From CAXXIC01 sp049315325 (lineage in GTDB: Bacteria > Bacteroidota > Bacteroidia > Bacteroidales > UBA7332): 64,000 bases of DNA. This document shows positions 18,895-29,145 of the stretch, piece after piece. Under the pieces are notes generated by a model that saw only the letters and a list, made by a program, of their open reading frames with translations, was not told the DNA's origin and did no database searches. The DNA lies in the NCBI GenBank assembly GCA_049315325.1, contig JBMOKJ010000001.1, forward strand, positions 620,001 through 684,000, written 5' to 3'. Position numbers and translations under genes: made by a program. Numbering within the stretch: the stretch's first letter is position 1; each line of letters begins with the position of its first letter.

Positions 18895-20484
18895 ATGAAA
18901 TTCCACATCGGTTGGATTTTTTTCATGGTTTTTGTTTTTGCCGTTAATGTTCAAGCAGCTAAATTATTTCTTGTTGCCGGACAGAGTAACGCTGTGGGGC
19001 AAGGAACTTCGACGTTGAGTACTGTTTGTACTTCTGGTACTGCTTTTGAGTACAATGCCTTGACTAACAGTGTGCAACATTTGCAAGATCCGATGGGACA
19101 GAGTTTTGACAACTTAGAACCTGCGCTTACTGGAAGTATTGGACTCTCATTTGCTCAAACCTTAAACTCATTGATTAACGAACCAATTTATATGGTTTCT
19201 GCCGCGCGAGGTGGTTCATCAAATTGTGTAAAGGCGGAACTCTCATCTTATGGAACATGGGACGACACAGGTACAAAAATCTTGTTTGGTAGTGCTGTCA
19301 ATAAGGTTCAAAACGCTATGAAAACAACAGGCCTTCCCTTATCTGGTATCATTTGGATACAAGGTGAACGAGATGCCAATGCTATAAAGACCTTGACTGA
19401 AACTGAAGCCGAATACCGAGCTGCTTTAGAGAAATTGATTGCTCGTTTTCGTGGGCAATTTGGATCAAATCTCCCTTTCTATATTGTACTAACTGGTTTG
19501 CAAGGTGTTGTAACGAAAGGAGTTCCAGTTGCTACAGATACACAATCAAATTACGCAGTAAGAACCATACAAAGGGACATTGCCAAAAAGACACCTAATG
19601 TTTTTGTTGCATTTTCTTCAACTGATAAGTTTTTCGACCAAAGTTGGATGAAGCCAGAAGCGGTTACCGTTCACTATATTCAAACTGCATACAATCAAAT
19701 TGGCGATTCGGTGGCTCGATTGGTAGCTACAATTCCGTACGATGCAAGTAACTATGAGCCTTTTTCTACGCCAAACAGTGCCAATTTGAAAATAATTGTT
19801 GATAATATGGATGCGGCTTGTACTTTTGATGCTCCTTGGCCTACAAGCGTTTATGCACCAGGATATTATGGGTCGAACTACACACAAGATGGAAGTGCGA
19901 CCGCTAATCCTGATAAATGGGCGAAATGGGCACCCAACATTCCAGGTTCAGGTACGTATCGTGTGTATATGCAATGGACGTCAGGAGCGGGGAGACCAAC
20001 GGTTGCTCCTGTTGAAATTCAATCAGCCGATAGTGTTTCGCACCTAACTATTGACCAAAGCATTAACGGCGGCAAATGGAATTATTTGGGAGCTTATAAT
20101 TTTTCGCAGGGAAACACTGGATATGTGAAATTATTAGCTTCAGCAGTAGGTTCTACTATTGCCGATGCAGTGCTTTTTGAACAAATCAAATTAGATACGA
20201 GTGTAAAAGAACTGATTGATGCAAAGGATATTTTATCTGTGAAAACGATAAATGGAGGAGACTTAGTTAGAATTACAATAAAACTAAAAGCTCAATGTCG
20301 AGCTTCTCTTACTTTGTATTCAAGTTCTGGTGCCAAAATTAAGCAATTCATAGAAAATAAGGATTTATCCGAATCTGAATATTCGTTTTCTGTGAATGCA
20401 ACAAAACTTAGTAAAGGGGTATATTTTGCGAAATTAAATATTGGGAATAGCTCAATTATAACCAAAAGGCTTATTGTTGACTAG
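18895..20484 (+). CDS. SGNH acetylesterase with golvesin-like domain and T9SS sorting domain
   Basis: 529 residues with a signal peptide (ends VQAA, residue 22). The SASA/SGNH esterase domain (about 23-285) carries the nucleophile Ser31 in VAGQSNAVGQG, the block IIWIQGERDAN and a candidate catalytic His in AVTVHY. Residues about 299-431 match the golvesin/Xly-type carbohydrate-binding fold (APGYYGSNYTQDG, then GTYRVYMQWTSG and TIDQSINGGKWNYLGAY). A T9SS sorting domain occupies about 455-529 (LTLYSSSGAKI, then LSKGVYFAKL). It probably removes acetyl groups from polysaccharide outside the cell; sialic acid specificity is not implied. It is followed closely by a second esterase. Confidence 0.85.
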   Translation: MKFHIGWIFFMVFVFAVNVQAAKLFLVAGQSNAVGQGTSTLSTVCTSGTAFEYNALTNSVQHLQDPMGQSFDNLEPALTGSIGLSFAQTLNSLINEPIYMVSAARGGSSNCVKAELSSYGTWDDTGTKILFGSAVNKVQNAMKTTGLPLSGIIWIQGERDANAIKTLTETEAEYRAALEKLIARFRGQFGSNLPFYIVLTGLQGVVTKGVPVATDTQSNYAVRTIQRDIAKKTPNVFVAFSSTDKFFDQSWMKPEAVTVHYIQTAYNQIGDSVARLVATIPYDASNYEPFSTPNSANLKIIVDNMDAACTFDAPWPTSVYAPGYYGSNYTQDGSATANPDKWAKWAPNIPGSGTYRVYMQWTSGAGRPTVAPVEIQSADSVSHLTIDQSINGGKWNYLGAYNFSQGNTGYVKLLASAVGSTIADAVLFEQIKLDTSVKELIDAKDILSVKTINGGDLVRITIKLKAQCRASLTLYSSSGAKIKQFIENKDLSESEYSFSVNATKLSKGVYFAKLNIGNSSIITKRLIVD

Positions 20485-20533
20485 TGTTTCAAATGAATTT
20501 GTTGAGATATATTTTTTAAATCGAAATATAAAA

Positions 20534-21880
20534 ATGAAAATCACGACATATTACTTTATTTTTTTAATGCTGACTATTAGTAATACGCTTACTAGTCAGA
20601 CTGTAGTATTGTCGAAATTATTTTCAAAAGGGATGGTGTTGCAGCGTGCAACCGAAGCCCCAGTTTGGGGAACAGCACCTGTTGGAACAACCATAACTAT
20701 TTCCGGAAGTTGGAATAACACACCCATACAAACTACTGCTGACAGCAAAGGCAAATTCATCGCTTATCTACCGACTCCCGCTTCTGGCGGACCATACACG
20801 CTAACTGTAAATGACATTGTGATTCCGGAAGTGCTTATTGGAGAAGTGTGGTTTTGTTCTGGACAATCAAATATGAATTTGCCGTTGGGTGTTTCCAATG
20901 CAACTTCATACAAAAATGCAAATATTCGGTTTTTTAGAACCAATATTGTCAATTCAAGTTTACCTTTGGATACATTGGGTGGTCGTTGGGCACATGGCGA
21001 TTCAATTAACGAAATATCTGTAGTTAGTACTGTTGGCTATTATTTTGCCCTCAGATTATACGGTTCTCTTAATGTTCCTATTGGAATGGTTGGTGCATAT
21101 CAAGGCGGAACAAATGCTGAAGAATGGATAAAACCTTCCATTTTTGATACTTTGTCTGCTGCTGTCAAAAACGCATACGTTCCTCCTACATCTGAACGCA
21201 CTCGTGGATGTTTGTACAATGGCATGATTAACCCGTTGTTGCCCTTTAAAATATCGGGAATGATTTGGTATCAGGGCGAAAATAATGCTGCGCGATATCA
21301 AACCTATTCACCAATTATAAAAGCACTGGTAAAAGGTTGGCGGTCTGATTTCAAAAACGATATGTTGCCCTTTTATTTAGTTCAATTGCCAAACTACCAG
21401 GCTAATAACTGGTGTGATTTTAGAGAAATACAGCAGCAAATTTCCGAATCATTACCTAATTCGGGCTTTGCCACCACCATTGATGTAGGTGAAGAAACAA
21501 ACATTCACCCCTGGAATAAAATGCCTGTTGGCAATCGTTTAGGCGATATAGCTTTGGCAAAAGTATATGGAAAACCAACCACTTTCAGTAGCCCTCAATT
21601 TAAATCGGTGCAAATTGAGGGAAACGCCATACGTGTATTTTTCAATTTTGCTGACAAAGGATTGAAAATCAATTCAGGAGATAGTCCACAATTATTCGAA
21701 ATTGCAGGTGCCGACGATGTTTATTATCCTGCTAAAGCAAGAATTGAAGGGAATACTGTGTTGGTTTGGGCTGAAGAGGTTAAAGTGCCAGTTAAAACAC
21801 GGTATTTTTGGAAAAACTATGCAGTTCCCAATTTGTACTCAACCGATAATTATCCAGTTACACCATTTAGAATGAAGTAG
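20534..21880 (+). CDS. Sialate O-acetylesterase-family esterase (copy A)
   Basis: 448 residues from the ATG at 20534. The frame is open further upstream, but this ATG gives the signal peptide (MKITTYYFIFLMLTISNTL, ends TSQ). Domains are an N-terminal Ig-like sandwich (about 25-95), then the SGNH esterase with Ser112 in CSGQSNMNLP, the block MIWYQGENNA and His in NIHPWNK. This architecture is that of sialate 9-O-acetylesterases, but many PUL members deacetylate plant or algal glycans. A paralogue lies at 34017-35435. It starts 49 bp after the previous esterase and is probably cotranscribed. Confidence 0.87.
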   Translation: MKITTYYFIFLMLTISNTLTSQTVVLSKLFSKGMVLQRATEAPVWGTAPVGTTITISGSWNNTPIQTTADSKGKFIAYLPTPASGGPYTLTVNDIVIPEVLIGEVWFCSGQSNMNLPLGVSNATSYKNANIRFFRTNIVNSSLPLDTLGGRWAHGDSINEISVVSTVGYYFALRLYGSLNVPIGMVGAYQGGTNAEEWIKPSIFDTLSAAVKNAYVPPTSERTRGCLYNGMINPLLPFKISGMIWYQGENNAARYQTYSPIIKALVKGWRSDFKNDMLPFYLVQLPNYQANNWCDFREIQQQISESLPNSGFATTIDVGEETNIHPWNKMPVGNRLGDIALAKVYGKPTTFSSPQFKSVQIEGNAIRVFFNFADKGLKINSGDSPQLFEIAGADDVYYPAKARIEGNTVLVWAEEVKVPVKTRYFWKNYAVPNLYSTDNYPVTPFRMK

Positions 21881-21939
21881 ATTTAGATGACTTGATCTGC
21901 TTTCTGAAAAATATTTAAATGCTTAATTGATAAATTATT

Positions 21940-24354
21940 ATGTCCAATATTAAAACACATTTGCTGCTTATTGTTTCTGTTGTAGCTGTTCTGGCCTCGG
22001 CGCAGACTAGTTTCAGAAGTTCTTCGGCTGTAGTCGTGTCGTCGTTATTTGGAAATAAGATTTATGATGGAAACATCAATCCAATATATGCTACTCCCAC
22101 TTGGACAAAATTCTTTGTGACAGGCGAAAATTCACAGTCTTCAGTTTTACCTACAGGTTTTAATATTGTAACAGCTGCTGCAGGTGGCGTTTATGGATAT
22201 AAATTATCAAGTGCGGATTTTAATGGAATTACAAACTATTACTCTGGTGAGGTGAGGACAGCGGTGAAATCCCCAAAATCAGGTTTAGGAATCGATATCC
22301 GGACTAAAACAGGTAACAGAATTAATTTAACGGTGCTCTCTAATGCAATTGTAAATTCTGTGACCAATGACACGTTGATAAAAAATATCGATAATACAAA
22401 ATTTGCCAATTACAGATTGTATGCACAAGGGGCTACAGCTACAATATTTAAAGATAGCACTCAAGTGGGAACGGTAAGTACTGTGCGAACTGATGTAATT
22501 CCTGATACAGGCTTCGAGTCTAATACAATAAATGCAATGTGGGGTGGTGATAGTTATGCAACCCGAATTATTGAAACAGCTGCAGCGAATATTCACTCAG
22601 GAAAATGTGCGATGGTTTGGAATAACGGTTGGAATGGTCGTTTTCTAGGAAAAATAAAAGTTCAACCAAATTCAACTTACAGACTCACTTTTTGGGTTAA
22701 GCTCAAAATATTATCCAATTATAATGGCCTATCTAAAATGGATGGTGGCATTTGGGTTTCTGGTGTAAAAGTTGCTGATTTAACAGTCAACAATACAGCT
22801 GCTTATGTTCAAAAAACTGCGGAATTTACAACTGGGCCAGATTGCAATGAAGCACAGCTTAATTATCACAATGGTTGGTCGGTTTCTGATCAATACGCTA
22901 TCTATTTCGATGATTTTGAATTGACTCAGTTGGAAGGCTTACCCTATTTGCAATTTGGGAAACTATCAACTACGAATGCGGCAGATTTCACCACATCTTA
23001 TATTGCATATTCGCCTGATGCAGCTATACCAACGAATCTTAGCAGTTTAAAATCAATGCTATTGCAAGCCCAAAATAGTGTTTCAGCAGCTGTTGTGGGT
23101 GCTGGGTTGAATCAATATCCTCAATTTGCAGTTGATAAATTCAATTCTGTGATTTTCAAAACAGATCTAATACTATCAAGCAAACCGGATTATTTAGGTA
23201 TTGATACAACTTATTACTTTCTGAATAAAGCAATGACGGTTTTTGCGAATAGTAAAATAACAAATACAACTGTAAAACTTGCTTCTATTCAAGCCTTAGC
23301 CGACAAATCATCAATAAAAGAGCACTTAAATACGCAAATTACAATCACAGGAAAACTATCAGACAATACGGTTGCTGATATGAGCATTGCCCAAATTACG
23401 TATAATATTTTAGGTAATCCAGTGGTTTCTGTTAGCACATCGGGCTTAGTTACAGGTCTTTCGGTCGGAAAAACCAAAATTGAAACGGTGGTTCAACTAA
23501 GTGACGTAATCTTGAAAGACACAATAGATATTGACGTATTAGAGTATAAATTCACCACACTCAACTTCACTTCTTATGCTTCAGAAGTTGAAGTAAATGA
23601 GGCCACTGGAACTTCCCTCCAATTATTGATGAATGACGGGATGGCTCCTGATAATAAATATGTTGAAATCAAGTATAGTAATTTAACACCCACGGTTGTT
23701 GATTTGAATGCATTTGGAACAATAATCCCAAAAGCAGTTGGCGAAGGAAAGGTCGTTTTAACGGTTACCGTATTGGGTGTCACGTTGAAGGATACTGTAA
23801 TAGTTCGGGGTATAAACTTATCTAGCGTGAATCTATCCATTCCAAAAACGGCATTGGTAGTTTCTGAAAGTGGGTCATATTCATTATCTGCATTGATGTC
23901 TAATAATAAAGCGCTTGAATTGTCAAATACGAACACTTTGATTGTGAGTGATGACCGAAATATAGTGCAAATTGATAACAGGGGGAACATGATGGCACTA
24001 AAGGAAGGGTCAGCGCCTATTCGATTGGTTATAAATAGAAATGGAAAAACTTTGACGCAAACTGTGAATGTAACTGTTGCAAAAAATACTTCTGGTTTTG
24101 GGATATCAAAAATGAATGTCAATAATTTCAAGTATTATCAAAATCCAGCAAATGGCAATCTAACAGTTGATTTTCTTGGAAATAGATACACTTCACTAAA
24201 AATTATAAATTTGCAAGGTTCAGAACTGGTGCTAATGGATGTTCGAAACAGAAATAGTCAGAATATCCAATTAAAAAATATGAAAGGGTGCTACTTACTG
24301 CAACTTATTACTGAGAACAATAAAAAGATTACCAAAAAACTAATATTTCAATAA
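21940..24354 (+). CDS. Large T9SS-exported protein with CBM-like and Ig-like (Big) modules
   Basis: 804 residues. A signal peptide (ends ASAQT, about 23) precedes a LamG-like module (about 40-185), a CBM4-like module (about 186-325, ending YFDDFELTQLEG) and the linker YLQFGKLSTTNAADF; this part is homologous to most of the 17247 product. A helical stretch (about 355-440) is followed by about three bacterial Ig-like units (about 445-720; VSTSGLVTGLSVGKTKIETV is the clearest) and a T9SS sorting domain (about 730-804). No enzyme motif is seen. The gene abuts the GH128-like gene by one base, so the two are translated together. Likely role: surface binding or scaffold for the glycan. Confidence 0.7.
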   Translation: MSNIKTHLLLIVSVVAVLASAQTSFRSSSAVVVSSLFGNKIYDGNINPIYATPTWTKFFVTGENSQSSVLPTGFNIVTAAAGGVYGYKLSSADFNGITNYYSGEVRTAVKSPKSGLGIDIRTKTGNRINLTVLSNAIVNSVTNDTLIKNIDNTKFANYRLYAQGATATIFKDSTQVGTVSTVRTDVIPDTGFESNTINAMWGGDSYATRIIETAAANIHSGKCAMVWNNGWNGRFLGKIKVQPNSTYRLTFWVKLKILSNYNGLSKMDGGIWVSGVKVADLTVNNTAAYVQKTAEFTTGPDCNEAQLNYHNGWSVSDQYAIYFDDFELTQLEGLPYLQFGKLSTTNAADFTTSYIAYSPDAAIPTNLSSLKSMLLQAQNSVSAAVVGAGLNQYPQFAVDKFNSVIFKTDLILSSKPDYLGIDTTYYFLNKAMTVFANSKITNTTVKLASIQALADKSSIKEHLNTQITITGKLSDNTVADMSIAQITYNILGNPVVSVSTSGLVTGLSVGKTKIETVVQLSDVILKDTIDIDVLEYKFTTLNFTSYASEVEVNEATGTSLQLLMNDGMAPDNKYVEIKYSNLTPTVVDLNAFGTIIPKAVGEGKVVLTVTVLGVTLKDTVIVRGINLSSVNLSIPKTALVVSESGSYSLSALMSNNKALELSNTNTLIVSDDRNIVQIDNRGNMMALKEGSAPIRLVINRNGKTLTQTVNVTVAKNTSGFGISKMNVNNFKYYQNPANGNLTVDFLGNRYTSLKIINLQGSELVLMDVRNRNSQNIQLKNMKGCYLLQLITENNKKITKKLIFQ

Positions 24355-24355
24355 A

Positions 24356-27010
24356 ATGAATTTAAAATCAAGAATGCTTATTTTGTTTTGTTGTTTAGCC
24401 GTTGGATTTTTATCGGCACAACAAATTAGTTGGACAGGGAATATTGATAAAATATCCATATTTAATTCATCAAACTGGCTCGACGAAGCTACAGGAAATG
24501 CTCTAACAACGGCTATTTCATCATCTGTAGCAATAAACAGAGATGTGTATTTTGGCTCTAAGGCAACTATTGGTACCGATCAAGAGGTAAAAGGCTTGTT
24601 TGATGCTGGGACTGGTAAAATTACCTTTAAGAAAGCAAATGTAAAAACTGACTATGTAACAGTTTCCGGTTTTAATTCTGCCACATCTATTACCCTAGAC
24701 AGCTCTATTGTTCTGACTGGAAAAGTAACTGCTCCACTTATAACACTCAGCGGCAATTCACAACTTCATTTGTATGAAAGTGATGCACTTGGAGCAGGCA
24801 CTAAAATCAATTTTGTAGGACAAAATGCTTGGCTATATTTTCATTCACTTACTCCTCAGCAGGTTGTTGATAAATATTCAGCTCAAATTACACTCGATGG
24901 TATTGCAGCGATTGTTAGTAGCAATGTTCGCGTTGTTCAGTATTACGGTGGGACAGTGGTAATCCCTCAGAATGCATCTTATAAAGCTATGTATCTCTAT
25001 TCGGGTCTAAACCTGACAGGTGTTAGTAAGTATTTCCGCGTTAGCTATAGTACCGGAACGAACATTGGAGCAAACAGTACGAATAAAGCCGCTTCAATGT
25101 TTCTGAAGAAAGGTTACATGGCTACCATTGCTCAGAACCAGGATGGTACAGGGCCCTGTAAAATCTATATAGCCGAAGACAGCGACATCGTTGTAAACGG
25201 TAAAATCAATGGTAAAAATGATACCGTAATGTTTGTGCGTGTTGCGCCTTGGCGTTGGATTTCAAAAAAAGGTATTGGCGGAAATTTCCCTGATTTCAAT
25301 ACAGGTTGGCTCTACAACTGGGGCGCAAATTTATCATCAACAATAGAGAAGGAATATGTGCCAATGCAATGGGGCACTTGGGGGCTAGATGACAATGCTG
25401 TCTCACTTAGAACAAAACCAGACGTTACGAATGAACTAGGGTTCAACGAACCCGATGGAACTGGACAGGCAAATATGTCGATTACACAATGTTTAAGTAA
25501 TTGGCCGAAATTAATGGTGACAGGTTTGCGTTTAGGATCACCAGCTTTTGTTAGAGTTGATTCGCTATACAAGTTTATGGACAGAGCTTTGGCTCTGGGT
25601 TATCGTGTCGACTACATGTGTTTACACTCCTACGAGAAGCGCACGGGCGATAACTATGTAAATACGATATATAAACCCTTGTACGATAAGTATAAAATCC
25701 CTCTCTGGATTACGGAATTTAATTATGGAGCATCGTGGAACGTAACGGCTAACGAAAGTATGCTAAGTTTATATAATGGTCAAAAAGATTTTGTAACCAA
25801 AATGAATGCTGCGCCATTTATAGAACGTTATGCTCTTTTTGCATGGAGTAATCCTGTGAATATGGTCGATACACTTTGCTATTCGTTTGAAAAGTATGAT
25901 GCTGCGGCTGTGGGTGGTACTTCGAGTACAACACTGTCTGCTAGAGGTATTTTTTATAGAGAATTTGAAAGTTTGCCGAGCAGAGGAAATCCATTGATTT
26001 ACAGAACTAAAATATCAAAAGCTAAACAAACTGCAGCAGCTCTTGCTAATACGGTGACCTACGATATGCACTACTTTAGTTTTGTTTCGCGCAATACCGA
26101 TGGTACTAATCGCAGAAGAATACAAATTTCAACTACAGCAGGTAAAATAAATACTGCCTTTATGGGAGGTATAAGCACTACTACTGCTCCGACAAATGAA
26201 GTGTTTTTCATGACCAAAAAGAGCGGAAATATCTATAAATTGAAAGTGAACAGCAACTCTTTGACGCTGAGTGTACGCAATGATTCAGTTGTGGTGGAAG
26301 TTGAGAGTCAAAGCGACAATCAACTGTGGGAAATGGTTGCCATAACCGGAACCAATTATTTCGCGCTGAAAAATGTCGCATCAGGCAAATATATTAATCC
26401 AATGGGAAATAATATAACCGTAGGTACACTGTTAACTTCATTGTCATCGTCCGACATTACCCTAAACAAGTCAGCTCAATGGGAGCCAATTGCAGGTGCA
26501 GATCCTACATTAGGGGTATTTGACATGAGTGTGGGCCCTTTAAGTGGAAATGCTCCTTTGACTGTAAATCTGATGGGCGCCAAAAAAACACTCGAAAACA
26601 ACGATGCATTCTATCGCTGGTATATGTTTCAAGGAACTGATACTTTGGTGTCAACGAATTATCAAGATCAGATTACGTACACCAAACCTGGAAGTTACCG
26701 CATACAAGCACGTGGTCGTGATTATATTTCTCGTACTACATACAAAGAGTATACTGTTATCGTAAACGATCCTTTGGCCGTTCCAATTGTATCAAGTTCT
26801 CTGGTTCGCATTTTCCCAAATCCTGTACGCTCCGAATTTCAGTTAGCGGGAGTTGAAGAAGGCAAATTGGTTAGTCTGTACGATATACGTGGTAAGTTAG
26901 TATTACAATGCATTTACACAGGTAATAGCATTAAAACGAACCAACTATCTTCTGGCTTTTATATTCTTAAATGCGATGGATATACTCCTTTGAAATTGAT
27001 CAAGAAATAA
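24356..27010 (+). CDS. GH128-like beta-1,3-glucanase, multidomain, T9SS-exported (copy 1)
   Basis: 884 residues with signal peptide ending FLSAQ. Residues about 22-290 form an unassigned beta-rich module (starts WTGNIDKISIFNSSNW, ends LKKGYMATIAQNQDGTG, KIYIAEDSDIVVN) shared with the next gene. A TIM-barrel of the GH128/Asl1 type follows (about 295-545) with Glu365 in LGFNEPD as acid/base and Glu454 in WITEFN as nucleophile. Then come a ricin-type trefoil-like stretch (about 600-715), a PKD domain (about 718-800) and a T9SS sorting domain (about 812-884, VRIFPNPV, YDIRGKLVL). GH128 enzymes cut beta-1,3-glucans. The family call rests on the two Glu motifs and fold context; substrate is inferred. 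Confidence 0.8.
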   Translation: MNLKSRMLILFCCLAVGFLSAQQISWTGNIDKISIFNSSNWLDEATGNALTTAISSSVAINRDVYFGSKATIGTDQEVKGLFDAGTGKITFKKANVKTDYVTVSGFNSATSITLDSSIVLTGKVTAPLITLSGNSQLHLYESDALGAGTKINFVGQNAWLYFHSLTPQQVVDKYSAQITLDGIAAIVSSNVRVVQYYGGTVVIPQNASYKAMYLYSGLNLTGVSKYFRVSYSTGTNIGANSTNKAASMFLKKGYMATIAQNQDGTGPCKIYIAEDSDIVVNGKINGKNDTVMFVRVAPWRWISKKGIGGNFPDFNTGWLYNWGANLSSTIEKEYVPMQWGTWGLDDNAVSLRTKPDVTNELGFNEPDGTGQANMSITQCLSNWPKLMVTGLRLGSPAFVRVDSLYKFMDRALALGYRVDYMCLHSYEKRTGDNYVNTIYKPLYDKYKIPLWITEFNYGASWNVTANESMLSLYNGQKDFVTKMNAAPFIERYALFAWSNPVNMVDTLCYSFEKYDAAAVGGTSSTTLSARGIFYREFESLPSRGNPLIYRTKISKAKQTAAALANTVTYDMHYFSFVSRNTDGTNRRRIQISTTAGKINTAFMGGISTTTAPTNEVFFMTKKSGNIYKLKVNSNSLTLSVRNDSVVVEVESQSDNQLWEMVAITGTNYFALKNVASGKYINPMGNNITVGTLLTSLSSSDITLNKSAQWEPIAGADPTLGVFDMSVGPLSGNAPLTVNLMGAKKTLENNDAFYRWYMFQGTDTLVSTNYQDQITYTKPGSYRIQARGRDYISRTTYKEYTVIVNDPLAVPIVSSSLVRIFPNPVRSEFQLAGVEEGKLVSLYDIRGKLVLQCIYTGNSIKTNQLSSGFYILKCDGYTPLKLIKK

Positions 27011-27189
27011 AACTTGAAATAAAACCAAAACATAAACTTTTATGCTTAAATATGGCTTTTTTGGCCATTGAAGCTCATATGTGATTTCATTGGCGTCGAT
27101 CAATGAAGATGAAACTTGCGGCAACGTCTGTGTTAATTCAATTGGCAATAGATAATCAAACTGAAAAATGCTAAAATCAAGTAATTATT

Positions 27190-29127
27190 ATGAAATGCGT
27201 GTCTTTTAAGCTTTTTCTGTTTATTATTATATCGTTTAGTTCTATCATTATAGGAAATGCTCAAAACCTTGTTTGGACAGGAGCTGCAGGTGATTTGTCG
27301 TTCTTCAACGAAGTGAATTGGAGAAATACTGCCACTGGTAACGCCCCTACGGCTGGAACAATAAACCCCGGCGTCGCCATCAATGCAGCACTGCTTATTC
27401 AAAATGCAACAGGAGTAATTGGCAGCAGTTCAGGGATTTCAAGCGATATTCTATTTGGAACAGGCAATCTGATTATACGAAAGTCCACTCTGAAAATGGC
27501 TGCGGGTAAAGGAATTGATATGGCTAAAGCAACTAATACCCTGACAATTGACAGTGCGTTGGTTTCTGCCGACTTTATCAATAATGCAACGACTTCAATA
27601 ACGGGTGATTCTCGATTATACCTCTTGTCAACGAATCCGTTTAATTCTACCTCAACAATTAATATTGCATCCAACGATGCGTGGATTTTTGCATCTAATT
27701 TGAATGCAAGTACAGCTCTTAGTTCGTATGTCTCGCGTGTGAAAGTAAATGGTAGTGCGTTGGTTGACATGACAAATGGTCGCCTAAGTCAATATTATAA
27801 TGGTTGTGCTATGTCTGCGTACACCTCATCACTTGCTCCGTTGCGAGTCTTTGATGCTTCGAATTTAAACGGCACGTATGCAGATATTCCCGTTCAAACA
27901 ATTTTTTCGGGCAATAGCATACCATCGAATCTGAATAATGGTATTGTTTCTTTCAAACTGAAAAAAGGGTACATGGCCACCTTGTCAGTAGGAGACGATG
28001 GAACCGGGATGAGTAAAGTGTATATAGCGTCAGAATCGGATCTAGTCGTAAACGCTCTACCACCTGCTTTGTCCGGTCAAATTTCGTTTATACGTGTTGT
28101 TCCTTGGATTTGGGTAAACAAAAAAGGAACAGGTAAATATATTGCCAATCCAAAAGTTTCGTGGTTTTACGATTGGGGTCTTTCTAACTCGAGTTTAATG
28201 GATGAAGAGTACGCAACCATGTGTTGGGGAAAAACCGGATTAGATACACCTGCAGAACAAAACAGCCTAATCAATAAAAAGAAAATAACTCACATAATGA
28301 GTTTCAACGAAGCTGATGACTGTAATGGTCAATCGGGTCAATGGGGGTCGTTATGTGTACCAGATACAGCTGCACTTTGGCATAGATACAGTATGAAAAC
28401 CGGACTACGCATCGTCTCTCCCTCCTGCCGTGAACACGAAGAAAATGCTTGGCTAAAGACTGTGAATACGATTCTGGTTCCCGCTGGTACGCGTATGGAT
28501 GTAATTGGAATGCATTGGTACGACTGGGAAGGATTAAATTCAACTTCGGACGCCAACAGCATTTTTACGCGCTTCAAAAACAGAGTTGTAGCCTGTTATA
28601 ACTATTATAAAATGCCGATCTGGATTGATGAATTCAACGCAAATCCAGCTCGTTCCACCGCTATTCAGGATGGGTTTTTACAGCTTGCATTACCGTGGTT
28701 AGAATCCACACCCTACGTGGAGCGATATGCCTATTTTCAACCTTCAAGTTCAACAGGCAATTATTTGGATGCTAATGGGAATCTTACCTCAACAGGCACG
28801 ATTTATTTAAATCAGGTTTCAACACCTTCTATTCCAGAGAATTATGTAAATTATTACAACAACAATCTGCAATCGCGAATGAATGAAACTCCATTGATTA
28901 CGAGTATGATTGAAAAGAATAACCGATTACAATATCAATATAATTCGACAACCAATCAGATATTTGTCAAAACCGAAGTGGTAAATCCTGTGAAATTGTA
29001 CAATCTTCATGGAGTTTGCTTGAAGCTGATTTCGTCAAATGCAAATACGATTTTGGCTGGAATCCCTTCAGGAATATATATCCTTTCTTCCAGTGGCTTC
29101 CGCCCTGAAAAAATATCAGTTTACTAA
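27190..29127 (+). CDS. GH128-like beta-1,3-glucanase, T9SS-exported (copy 2)
   Basis: 645 residues, paralogue of the preceding gene. Signal peptide ends IGNAQ. The same N-terminal module (about 25-300; WTGAAGDLSFFNEVNW to LKKGYMATLSVGDDGTG, KVYIASESDLVVN) precedes a GH128-like barrel with Glu374 in MSFNEADD and Glu481 in WIDEFN. It lacks the ricin-like and PKD parts and passes straight to a short T9SS-type C-terminal domain (about 575-645; VKLYNLHGVCLKL, GIPSGIYILSS). The replacement of NEPD by NEAD and ITEFN by IDEFN suggests different specificity from copy 1. It starts 179 bp after copy 1 with no obvious terminator between. Confidence 0.78.
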   Translation: MKCVSFKLFLFIIISFSSIIIGNAQNLVWTGAAGDLSFFNEVNWRNTATGNAPTAGTINPGVAINAALLIQNATGVIGSSSGISSDILFGTGNLIIRKSTLKMAAGKGIDMAKATNTLTIDSALVSADFINNATTSITGDSRLYLLSTNPFNSTSTINIASNDAWIFASNLNASTALSSYVSRVKVNGSALVDMTNGRLSQYYNGCAMSAYTSSLAPLRVFDASNLNGTYADIPVQTIFSGNSIPSNLNNGIVSFKLKKGYMATLSVGDDGTGMSKVYIASESDLVVNALPPALSGQISFIRVVPWIWVNKKGTGKYIANPKVSWFYDWGLSNSSLMDEEYATMCWGKTGLDTPAEQNSLINKKKITHIMSFNEADDCNGQSGQWGSLCVPDTAALWHRYSMKTGLRIVSPSCREHEENAWLKTVNTILVPAGTRMDVIGMHWYDWEGLNSTSDANSIFTRFKNRVVACYNYYKMPIWIDEFNANPARSTAIQDGFLQLALPWLESTPYVERYAYFQPSSSTGNYLDANGNLTSTGTIYLNQVSTPSIPENYVNYYNNNLQSRMNETPLITSMIEKNNRLQYQYNSTTNQIFVKTEVVNPVKLYNLHGVCLKLISSNANTILAGIPSGIYILSSSGFRPEKISVY

Positions 29128-29145
29128 TCTATTAATTCTCCTAAG

